From Smallanthus sonchifolius (lineage: Eukaryota > Streptophyta > Magnoliopsida > Asterales > Asteraceae), in NCBI GenBank assembly GCA_023525975.1, contig CM042042.1, forward strand, positions 8,873,501-8,937,500: a DNA stretch of 64,000 nt. Direction: 5' to 3'. Positions 1-9,826 of the stretch are shown here, in pieces; the first letter of the stretch is position 1; every line of letters begins with the position of its first letter. A program made the translations under genes and the position numbers. The notes beneath the pieces were generated by a model. It saw nothing but the letters and a program-made list of their open reading frames with translations. It did not search any database and was not told the DNA's origin.

Positions 1-274
1 ATCATTTTCAAACTCAAGAACTAATTATTTTATTTATTGTTGAATTATTTATTTTTGGCGCGACTGTTTTGGCGCGACTGTTTTGGCGCATGCTTTTCAT
101 TTAACTTTTCGCTTCCGCAAGTTTTACATTAAATCAGTGTTTTCATTACTAGTGTTGCATCGTGACTATGAGAAATACTAGTGGTTTTCTTAAACTCCTA
201 TAGAAATGACTGAGATCCTGGTATGTCACACTCCTAACGGTAAAACTCCGTTAGTAGATTTTGGGGGTGTGACA
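1..274 (+). repeat. 5' LTR of the gypsy element, 3' part only
   Basis: Bases 1-192 match 8469-8646 of the 3' LTR with about two substitutions plus a 14-bp tandem duplication (GGCGCGACTGTTTT unit, near 57-90) that the 3' LTR has only once. The LTR ends in TGTGACA just before the primer site. Its last bases hold an inverted repeat (TGTCACAC near 225 with GTGTGACA near 267) around a CTAACGG/CCGTTAG stem. Confidence 0.9.
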
Positions 275-277
275 GAT

Positions 278-290
278 TGGTATCAGAGCC
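278..290 (+). promoter_or_regulatory. Primer-binding site (initiator tRNA-Met type)
   Basis: TGGTATCAGAGCC lies three bases after the LTR end. It is the usual plant retrotransposon complement to the 3' end of tRNA-Met and starts minus-strand synthesis. Confidence 0.9.
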
Positions 291-370
291 ATTGGTTATA
301 GAGAACTAGGAAATGCATACTAGACTATAACCACGTACATGCATTAGTTACACAGCACTTACACTCAAAC

Positions 371-1072
371 ATGGCACTCACTCATCCCGTTACGTTACAG
401 GAAATGTCGACACCGCCTAATTCACCCGCATCCCCAGTCGTTTAGGAGCAAGATGTTCCTACCGTACCTTTGCCAGAGGCGAGGAGACGTCGACTCAACC
501 CGATCAATACCACTGTAGGGTATGACGTGCCTATTCATGTGCGTGTCAGAGGTAACACGCAGGACTGGGATTGGTATCCTGATAGGATCAGGAACTGGAT
601 TCACGAGGAGGAAGTCCCACCTCCACTCACTACTGACATTGCTTCTTCTTCTTCTTCATCATCTTCTGTACGAGCTTTGCCACCATTGCAGTACCCTTAT
701 GAGCAGGTGATAGCTGCCTTTGTGGCTAGGATGGACCGGGAGATCCGGAACATGAGGGACGCAGCGGGAGAGATTACTAGCATACTTCAGCGAGAGATGT
801 TGATGAATCAGAGGATCACCAAACTGACTGCAGATTTAGCAGCAACTGATACAGGTCATGAGAATTTGGCAAATGGATGTGTGGATATGGAGGACCGGCT
901 GAACACTGCAGAGTGGAACCTAGATATACTCCATACCAGGATTGAGCAAGTGGAGGCACGACTTGCAGCTGCTGAAGCAGCAGGAGTTGCACCAGATGAT
1001 GCACCTGCAGGAGACCAGGATGAGGATGATGATGCAGCATCCGATGTTACATCAGTTGGCAGTGACATTTGA
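371..1072 (+). pseudogene. Extra ORF upstream of gag, coiled-coil, acidic tail, function unknown
   Basis: An ATG at 371 opens a frame that runs to TGA at 1070-1072, about 233 codons, broken only by TAG at 443-445. The part after the stop is open for about 200 codons. It has a basic stretch (EARRRRLNP), a serine run, a long heptad-like helical region (residues about 100-200, with IRNMRDAAGEITSILQRE and later VEARLAAAEAA) and an acidic C-terminus rich in D and E. It lies between the primer site and gag on the sense strand. No domain is recognised. Extra ORFs next to gag are known in some plant gypsy lineages such as Ogre; that this one is a functional accessory protein is inference. Confidence 0.6.
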
Positions 1073-1326
1073 TCATCTATCTTCATTACTTATTTACGTC
1101 TTTTCTTTTGAACCTAGATGGGCAGGGTTGTTCCCATCCAACAGATGTTTCTAGAATTTTGGTGTTTGGTTGAATTTAGTTGTAATCGTTACAGTTTATT
1201 TTATCAAGTATTACTATTATTGAAATGTTAGATGTTGTGGTTTGAATTTCTTTGCTTACTGGTACTTGTATGATGATAAAATGCGATGTATTTTTCTCAT
1301 TATTGTATGTTGTGAATGTAAAGATA

Positions 1327-2782
1327 ATGTCTGGAAGAGGAAATGGACGTGGTGGACGCGCCGGAGGACGCGGTGGTTGCGGAAACATTAACATGACTGC
1401 AGCCGAGCTCACGGCACTCATAAATGAGCGTGTGGCTGAAGCAGTAGCAGCTACTCACGCCGCTATTAATGCTGGAGGTAAAACAACATATTATCGACTC
1501 TAGTGAGTCATCATTCATCCTAAACTCAAATTCGAATATGGTATTCTTAAAGCGCATTCTTGTTTACAATTCAGGTCAGCATCACCACCAGCAGGTTTGT
1601 ACTTTCAAGGCGTACATGGATTGCAAGCCTCACTCGTTCAGTGGAGCCGAAGGGACTGTTGGCTTACTCCGCTGGATGGAGAAATCTGAACCCGCTTTTG
1701 CAATGTGCAATTGTCCACCGAATAATCAGGTGAAGTATGCATCTGGCACACTTGAGGGTCCGGCCCTTACTTGGTGGAACTCCCAGGTGCAAATGCTAAC
1801 TCTTGAGATGGCAAACGCATTGCCATGAGACGAATTTAAGACTATGCTGCGGGAGGAGTATTGTCCCCGCGATGAAGTGCAGAAACTCGAGGGCGAGTTC
1901 CGGAACCTCAAGATGGAGGGATCTGAAATTGAAGCCTACACTACTCGTTCGCATGAACTGGCGAACTTGTGTCCGCAAATGGTAACACCTCCCTATAAGA
2001 GGATCGAGAAATTCATTGATGGTCTGGTTTCGCAAATTCAGAGCATGGTGACATCTTCTAATCCTACTACAATCCAGCAAGCAATCAGGTTGGCTCACAG
2101 GCTAACCGATCAGGCAGTCGCTCAGGGCACCCTACCCCCTAGAGGTGCGTTATCAAAGACAACTGACAATAAGCAAAAGTTTGACAGTTCATTCCCCAAA
2201 ACCTTCCGGTCAAACCCACCTTCTCAGCAACAGCAACAGCAACACCGTAAGTTTGAACCGTCAAAGAACAACAGTCAGTCTAACTCTTCTCAGCAGAATC
2301 AGGGTTCTTATGTTGGCAAGTACCCGAAGTGCAACAAATGTAACTTCCACCATCATGGAGCGTGTGACCGGTACCGTTGCCACCGGTGTGGAAAGATGGG
2401 TCATTTGGCCAAAGACTGTAGAGTAGATTTGCAGAACAAACCGACACCAACTGGAGACGCACCCAAAGGCTGTTTTGAGTGTGGTAAAGAAGGGCATTTC
2501 AGGAAAAATTGCCCGCAGTTGAGGAGAAACAGAAACGGGAATGGAAATGGCAACAATCATCAGGGCGGTAATGGAAATGGTAATAACCACCAGGGTGGAA
2601 ATGGTAATAACAACGGAAATGGTGCAAAGGGCCGAGTATTTGTGATTGGATCGGGAGAAGCTTGGAATGATCGGAACGTGGTGAACGGTATGTTTCTCTT
2701 AAACGATCATTATGCTTCTGTACTTTTTGATACTGGCGCCGATAGAAGTTTTATATCTAGAGACCTTAGTAGTCAGTTATAA
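1327..2782 (+). pseudogene. gag: gypsy gag with apparent intron, plus start of protease
   Basis: The start at 1327 gives an RG-rich N-terminus (MSGRGNGRGGRAGGRGG). Bases 1478-1574 behave as an intron: GTAAAA donor, TTCAG acceptor, stop codons inside, and the join (G|GT = Gly) continues in frame into QHHHQQVCTFKAY. The capsid-like region follows, then two CCHC zinc knuckles (CHRCGKMGHLAKDC and CFECGKEGHFRKNC), an N/G-rich linker and the protease active site DTGADRSF near 2725-2755. TGA at 1826-1828 replaces a codon where relatives usually have Trp, and TAA at 2780-2782 interrupts the protease. The same frame resumes after both stops. Gag packages the element RNA. Confidence 0.85.
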
Positions 2783-4048
2783 ATAAACCCAACTTTATTA
2801 GAACACCATTATACCGTAGAGATAGCAGACGGTAAAGTAATCGAGGCAACCCACATTCTCAAGGGATGTCAGTTAGAACTATCTGGTCACAAACTCGACA
2901 TCGATCTCATGCCAGTTACACTTGGCAGTTTTGACATAATTGTGGGCATGGATTGGTTGTCTAAAAACCAAGCCGAGATCATCTGTAGTGAGAAGATCGT
3001 TCGTATACCCCTTCCTAGTGGAAAAATCCTATCCGTTCAGGGAGAAAGAAATGGTGCAGTGATGGGCATCATATCTTTCATGAAGGCGCATAAGTGTTTG
3101 CGTAAGGGTCATATCGCAATTCTAGCCCTTGTCGCTGACAAGTCCACCGAGGAGAAAAAGTTAGAAGATATCCTAATCGTCCGTGAATTCCCATAAGTAT
3201 TTCCTGAAGACCTACATGGTCTTCCACCTCATCGTCAAGTCGAATTCCAGATCGACCTAACACCCGGAGTAGCGCCTATTGCTCGAGCACCCTATAGACT
3301 GGCACCAAGCGAGTTGCAGGAGCTATCCACACAACTGCAAGAGTTGTTAGATAAAGGTTTTATCCGACCTAGCTCATCGCCTTGGGGAGCCCCAGTCCTA
3401 TTTGTCAAAAAGAAAGATAGGACTTTCCGCATGTGCATTGATTACCGAGAGTTAAACAAAGTAACAGTCAAGAACCGCTACCCACTACCCCGCATTGACG
3501 ATTTATTCGACCAACTTCAAGGGTCAAGTTTCTACTCAAAAATCGATTTAAGGTCTGGATATCATCAGCTGAGAGTTCGAGATGAGGATATATCCAAGAC
3601 TGCATTCAGAACCCGGTACAGCCATTTCGAGTTTTTGGTCATGCCATTTGGATTAACTAACGCACCTGCGGTGTTCATGGACCTCATGAACCGTGTGTGT
3701 AAACCTTATCTGGATCAATTTGTCATTGTTTTTATTGACGATATCCTCATATACTCTAAGAGTCAGGAAGAGCATGAGGAGCATCTGCGTTTGATCCTTG
3801 AACTACTGAAGCAGGAACAGTTGTACGCAAAGTTTTCCAAATGCGATTTTTGGATTCGCGAGGTTCAATTTTTAGGACATGTGATCAATGAGAAGGGAAT
3901 ACATGTCGATCCAGCCAAAGTGGAAGCTATTAAGAATTGGGCAGCACCATCAACTCCGACCGAAGTTCGGAAATTCCTAGGATTGGCCGGATACTACCAT
4001 CGTTTTATCGAAGGATTTTCAAAGATTGCCAACCCCTCACCGCCTTAA
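2783..4048 (+). pseudogene. pol: gypsy protease end and reverse transcriptase
   Basis: The frame continues from the protease (IIVGMDWLSKNQA) through a TAA at 3194-3196, where the family usually has Glu, into reverse transcriptase. Recognisable blocks are FVKKKDRTFRMCIDYRELN, the LRSGYHQL block, FVIVFIDDILIYSK with the catalytic DD, and FLGLAGYYHRFI. Near 4034 a one-base loss shifts the frame, so the original frame stops at 4046-4048 while homology goes on in the next frame. This module would copy element RNA to DNA. Confidence 0.88.
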
Positions 4049-5004
4049 CCCAAAAAGATAAACCCTATAATTGGAGCGAGACTTAAGAATCAGCATTCCA
4101 GCTACTGAAACAGAAACTATGTAGCGCACCCATCCTGTCTCTACCAGAGGGAACAGATGACTTCGTGGTGTATTGCGATGCCTCCATCCAAGGTCTCGGT
4201 TGTGTATTGATGCAACGCGACAAGGTTATCGCATACGCTTCTCGACAGTTAAAAATCCATGAAAAGAACTACACGACTCACGATTTGGAGTTAGGAGCCG
4301 TGGTGTTTGCACTCAAGATATGGAGATATTACTTGTACAGTACCAAGTGCACCATCTACACCGATCACAAGAGTCTTCAGCATATTTTTGAGCAGAAAGA
4401 GTTGAACATGCGTCAACGTCGTTGGATCGAGCTCTTAAACGACTATGATTGTGCAATCAAGTACCATCCGGGCAAAGCTAATGTGGTAGCCGATGCCCTA
4501 AGGAGAAAAGAAACCAAACCCCGACGGGTTAGAGCATTACAACTCACTATTCATACAGGATTACCCGAACAAATCCGCAATGCCCAACTCGAAGCTTTAA
4601 AAGAGGAGAACTTATCATTGGAATCCACTCATGGTATGGAGAAACAACTTGAGGTTAAAGCAGATGGTATTCGTTACTTCGCGGAACGAATATGGATACC
4701 AGTATATGGAAACCTAAGAGACCTAGTCATGGATGAAGCTCACAAATCCCGATACTCTATCCATCCGAGATCTGACAAGATGTATCACGATCTAAAAGTT
4801 TTGTATTGGTGGCCGAACATGAAAGCTGACATAGCCACCTACGTGAGCAAGTGTCTGACTTGTTCAAAGGTCAAGGTGGAGTACCAAAAGCCATCCGGAT
4901 TACTTCGACAACCAGAAATACCAATGTGGAAATGGGGGCAGATTTCTATGGATTTCATAACCAAAATACCCCGAACCCTACTGGATGTGACACAATCTAG
5001 GTGA
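4036..5004 (+). pseudogene. pol: gypsy RNase H and integrase zinc domain
   Basis: After the frameshift the family homology resumes at 4036. TAA at 4084-4086 breaks it again. RNase H shows VVYCDASIQGLGCVL, YTTHDLELGAVVFAL and YTDHKSLQHIF. The HHCC integrase zinc region has H at IHPRSDKMYHDL and the cysteines CLTCSKVK. Near 4980 another one-base loss shifts the frame; this frame then stops at 5002-5004. Confidence 0.87.
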
Positions 5005-6005
5005 TAGTGGATCGCCTAACAAAATCCGCTCATTTCCTTGCTATCAAAGAGACCGATAAAATGGAAAAGTTAACTCGTCTCTACCTTAAAGAAGTAGTAT
5101 CTCGACATGGAGTGCCAATCTCCATCATTTCCGATAGAGACGCCCGATTCACCTCACGTTTCTGGCAATCATTGCAGAAAGCTCTAGGCACGCGCATGGA
5201 TATGAGCACAGTGTACCATCCTCAAACAGATGGCCAGAGTGAGCGTACCATTCAAACCTTAGAAGACATGTTAAGGGCTTGTGTGATTGATTTTAGTAAC
5301 AGTTGGGAGACTCACTTGCCGTTAGTGGAATTCTCTTACAATAATAGCTATCATACTAGTATCAAAGCAGCACCGTTCGAGGCTTTGTACGGGAGAAAGT
5401 GTCGATCACCACTTTGTTGGGCTGAAGTTGGAGATAGCCAACTTACGGGTCCTGAACTTGTGCATGAAACCTCAGAGAAAATCGTGCAAATCAGAAACCG
5501 TATGGCGGCAGCTCGTGACCGTCAAAAGAGTTATGCAGACAAGCGCAGAAAACCGCTAGAATTCCAAGTGGGCGACAAAGTGTTATTAAAGGTTTCACCG
5601 TGGAAAGGTATGATTCGTTTTGGAAAACGAGGAAAGTTAAACCCGCGCTACGTTGGACCATTCGAGATAGAGAAAAGGATCGGTCTAGTAGTATATCAAC
5701 TTAACCTACCAGATACACTCAGTGGAATGCATAATGTCTTTCATGTCTCAAACCTAAAGAAATGTCTATCAGATGAGACACTTGTAGTTCCACTCGAGGA
5801 GTTGGAAATTGATGAACAGCTATGTTTTATTGAGGAACCAGTTGAGATCATGGACAGAGAGGTCAAAACCCTCAAGCGCAGTAAGATACCTATTGTCAGA
5901 GTTCGCTGGAACTCGAAGCGTGGACCGGAGTTCACATGGGAACGCGAGGATCAGATGATGAAAAAGTATCCTCATCTTTTTAAACAGTCAACGGCAAACA
6001 CATAA
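5001..6005 (+). pseudogene. pol: gypsy integrase core with chromodomain-like C-terminus
   Basis: TAG at 4998-5000 sits where the family has Trp before VIVDRLTKSAHF. The integrase core has the second acidic residue in ISDRDARFTS and the catalytic Glu in DGQSERTIQTLEDML. The GPF/Y-type motif is YVGPFEIEKRIG. The C-terminal part (PVEIMDREVKTLKRSKIP, then VRVRWNSKRGPEFTWE) is the chromodomain-like module of Tekay-type elements, thought to guide insertion to marked chromatin. The stretch is open for 334 codons to TAA at 6003. Confidence 0.88.
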
Positions 6006-6017
6006 GGTACTAACTAA

Positions 6018-6140
6018 ATTTCGAGACGAAATTTATTTCAACAAGGGGATGATGTGACAAACCTAAACTTTTGTTTCAGACGTTACGGACTTCGTTTAAT
6101 TTTCGAGACGAAAATTCTTTCAACAAGGGGATGATGTGAC
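6018..6140 (+). repeat. Duplicated polypurine tract / LTR-start junction
   Basis: The block with TTTCGAGACGAAA, then TTTCAACAAGGGGATGATG and the LTR start TGTGACA occurs twice, with TGTGAC at 6053 and again at 6135, 82 bp apart. The second copy leads into the LTR (TGTGACATCC). The first may be a copy made by slippage or template switching during plus-strand priming (inference). Confidence 0.75.
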
Positions 6141-8646
6141 ATCCGGCAATTTCAGGTTAACCCCGTTAACTCAAACCTCGTTAGTTCAAACATTATTTGT
6201 TACAAACTCAGTTATCTCAGTTAGTCACGCGTACATTGCATTTAATTAGGTTAATTAAATGTGTCAGTCAGTTCACACACAGCGGATCACACTCGAGTCT
6301 AACCCGGAACGTTGGTGATTAATCGAAATTAACATTACGAACATTACGAAATTAATATTTAATATAAATTATGAGTTTTATATGATTTATATGGGATTAC
6401 GTGAATTGTGTGAATGTTATTGTTTTCGTACGTGTTTATCGTGTGTAAAGCGTAATTAGTATTTTTATAAAAGGTAGTGTTTTTATAAAAATAAAAATCG
6501 AGAGTTTTAATGGTTAATTAAATGTTATTTAGTTAATTATAGTTATGGGCCTTAATTAAACCTGAAGCCCAACTTAAAAACCAATAAACACAATTAAGGA
6601 TATATATAAACTTTAAAGAAAAATTTATAACCCTAACCCAATCATAGTTGCCGTCGACTTCAACCTCCCCACCCCAAGGTTCGACCGAAACCTTCAAGCA
6701 ACCCAAACACACCTCAATCGAGCCCCGATCGTGAATCCGGAAGTAGATACGAGCTAGTCTAGGAGTTTCTAACGTCTCTACGTAAGTCGTTTCATCTGAT
6801 TCCGTCGCTTTTTCATTATTATTTTTGAGATCAAAACCCTAGATTATCCAAACTTGATGATTTTGAAATATGATAATAAATTAGTTAACTGTTTGATATT
6901 GTGGCATCGTATTGATGATTTTATGAACATATATGAAACCCTAGTTGTCATACGATGTGAAAATTGAATACTGTTGATTATTTGATGTATAGGAATCGCA
7001 TGCTAGACGTGGATTATGATTAATATAGTTGTAGTTATATTAGTTGAAAGATTTGGGATTGATTAGACGTGTTAATTGTGTGAATAAAGCGTGTAATGAA
7101 CAATTTACTAAAAGAGGAAACTTTTTATGATTTCTATCTTGCATGCTAGACATGATTAGGATGATGTGATGATAGGTATGTGTTACTTGATACATGTTTA
7201 CATGATTTGTGAAATCAGATTTTGAATACATAACCCGGTTTTACCAACTTTTCAAATAAGGAAACTTTAATTGTTAAAAGTGGTTATAACTTGCTATTTA
7301 GACATGCATGATATGGTTTGATGATAGCTCTATGTTAGATAGGACACAATAACTTGTTGTAACGTGTTAGGTGTTTGAAATCACGCATGCTAGTCATAGG
7401 TTACTAAAGATAACAACTTTGTATTGAATTATGATTCGCATGTTTAGGTTCTAGACAATTGTTATGTGATGTGATGAGCTAGAACATGTTAGAGTGATAT
7501 TATGAATATATCAATGATTATAGTTTCCAGGAAACATGAGTCCCGAACAAACCTGCTATTTTTGAAAACTTTCTATTTATAGAAACCTGCTATTTTTGAA
7601 AACTTTATATTTATAGAAACCTTATATTTTGGAAACTTGCTATCTTGTTAGAACAAATAGGATTTGTTGCTAAGTGCTACAGCATGATCATTGTGTATAA
7701 TATAGAAGTGTTATACTGAACAAACACTCAATCACTAAACGGGTCACTAACGGGTCGTCGGGTCAAACTTAGTCAAACTTGGTCAAACTTAGTCAAACTT
7801 GGTCAAACTTGCAAACCTTTTCTAAACACTTAAACAATAGTATTGTTTGGATACTAAGGGTTCCTATCATCTTGCACAAACACACACTTATAAACCGGTG
7901 TTTATAGGTGGCAATTAGTCGTCAAGCATTCTAAGTCGCTTTCTTTTGCACGCACTCTAAGGTGAGTTTCACGGCCCCTTTTCTTATGGTTTAAACTTGG
8001 GGGAGAAAACATGGGTACGAACATTTGGATCGTACATTTCTTTTATATCACTTGTGTACTAAGCGCAAACATATCATGAAAGTCCTTACTTATCGAACCG
8101 TTAGTATATGGGTTAGCGAGATGATCTTGAGTAGTACTACTGGGCATTGACAAGCCCTACCCGCGTTAGTCGCGCTAACACGACGGAAAGTCGAACGGGT
8201 GTAACATTGACCTAAACATTCACCATTGATTATGATAGTCATAGTGGGAGGTAGTACAAACATAAACAGTCAGCTTCGGTGTCGAAACGCTTTAGTAACA
8301 TGTACTAGGTTAGCTACCTATGATATAAATTGTAAATGGTATTATCTAGTAAACTTTACAAACATTGAAACCTGTGAACTCACCAACCTAGTGTTGACAC
8401 GTTTTATCATGTTTTCTCAGGTCATTAAGGTACAAGCACAAGCTAAGGCATGCATGCATTCGAAGTCCATCATTTTCAAACTCAAGAACTAATTATTTTA
8501 TTTATTGTTGAATTATTTATTTTTGGCGCGACTGTTTTGGCGCATGCTTTTCATTTAACTTTTCGCTTCCGCAAGTTTTACATTAAATCAGTGTTTTCAT
8601 TACTAGTGTTGCATCGTGACTATGAGCAATACTAATGGTTTTCTTA
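6135..8646 (+). repeat. 3' LTR of the gypsy element, distal end missing
   Basis: Starts TGTGACATCC. A TATA-like ATATATATAAAC is at about 6600. A GTAAGT donor-like site is at 6782 and a TTTTCTCAG acceptor-like site at 8420. A GTTAG-TCGCG-CTAAC hairpin is at 8165-8179. Homology to the 5' LTR stops at about 8646, so the last 80 or so bases are gone. Confidence 0.88.
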
Positions 8647-9826
8647 GCTAACAACTTCTTATTTGAACCTCCCCCTTATATACATATTTTGATCATTCAA
8701 GCAAGATGCTGATTTTTCTTTTCAAATCAAGGTTTTCTTCGAAAGCAGCAGAGTTAGTCGAGTAGCTCGATCAAGTTCAAATTGACGTAACATGAAATTA
8801 GTCTGAAAGCACAGAATAAACTGACTTGATTCCTTTTGTCCCCCTTTTGTTTTCATTTAGTCGTGGTTTTTAAGAATGCCTTGATTCTTGAAAGTCAGAA
8901 ACTTTCTAACCATCCCAGTCGTTCACCCAATTATCCCCATCTCCAACTACCAATGATAAGACTAAAAGCAGGTTGACTCACTGTGACTCTTTATATGGCT
9001 GAATAAAGGTAAGGTGTGTCTTCATCCTACCCTTCTTAGACCTTATATTTATGTAAGATTTTACGTTTGTTTTTTTTTTATTTTTCCTGAAACCATTTGC
9101 TAGACATATACAAGTTGACCGAACCCTTAACAACTAAGAAGCATTAAGGCCCAATAAAGCCTACTAGGCTCTTCATGACTCGATCGCCTGGGCTCTTACA
9201 ACTCCACTTCTCAGCTTACTGATGTCCCCGCACCCAAAACATCCACCGCCGGCCACCGTATTATTGCTTCGACGACGACTTTTCTTCACCGATTGAAGAT
9301 CACGGTAACCTTTATCCTCTTCATCCAACTATAATCGTGTATTGATTTTCCGATTTAGGTTAAAGAGGCGTAATTGAAACATTACATCTTAAAAATTAGG
9401 GTTATCATTTATCACACGTTCTTCGTGATTCGATGTGTATATTGAAAATTTGCTTAATATAATTGTTTACATAGTAGCATTTCAATGAATTTACAAGCGT
9501 TGGTGTGAAATAATGTCTACAGATGCAAATTGTCGGTTTGTAAATAATTGTGATTATTTAACTTTAAAATTGACCTTATTTTGTGAAGATAGATAGGCCT
9601 TAGCCTAGGAATAAATTCATGCATTTTGATTGGATTTTGTTTTTATGATAACTTTTGGATGAATTTGTTATATTGGAATGTTTGATTCTAGGACAGAGGA
9701 TGTGAATTTGTTGCTTCTAAAGTGTTGTATTGGAATAGTGATAATGAAACCTTGTCATATATATGAAGCTGTCTACAAATTATATTTTACATTTTGGCTA
9801 ATAGATAAACGTTTTTTGACGGAAAG
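8647..9826 (+). promoter_or_regulatory. Upstream region and 5' leader of the RRC1-like gene
   Basis: About 1.2 kb between the truncated LTR and the ATG. No other gene is seen. GC-richer sequence near 9180-9300 (ACCGCCGGCCACC and CTTCGACGACGAC) looks like a 5' leader. A donor-like CACG|GTAACC at about 9302 and an acceptor-like AATAG near 9793 suggest a leader intron, common in plant genes. Start site and intron are inference. Confidence 0.4.

Larger units (their letters stand above)
1..8646 (+). mobile_element. Ty3/gypsy LTR retrotransposon (Tekay/Del-type chromovirus), decayed, 5' end cut by window
   Basis: A 5' LTR remnant (1-274), a tRNA-Met-type primer site, gag, protease, reverse transcriptase, RNase H, integrase and a 3' LTR (6135-8646) follow in gypsy order. 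Window base 1 corresponds to base 8469 in the 3' LTR. The coding part is broken by in-frame stops at 1826, 2780, 3194, 4084 and 4998 and by one-base losses near 4034 and 4980, so this copy cannot make its polyprotein. The 3' LTR lacks its last 80 or so bases, so no target duplication can be tested. The integrase ends in a chromodomain-like segment, which in plants points to the Tekay/Del lineage. Confidence 0.93.

Noticed and set aside
856..1086. Minus-strand frames opposite the extra ORF of the chromovirus
   Set aside because: Shadows of the sense ORF's repetitive Ala/Asp codons.
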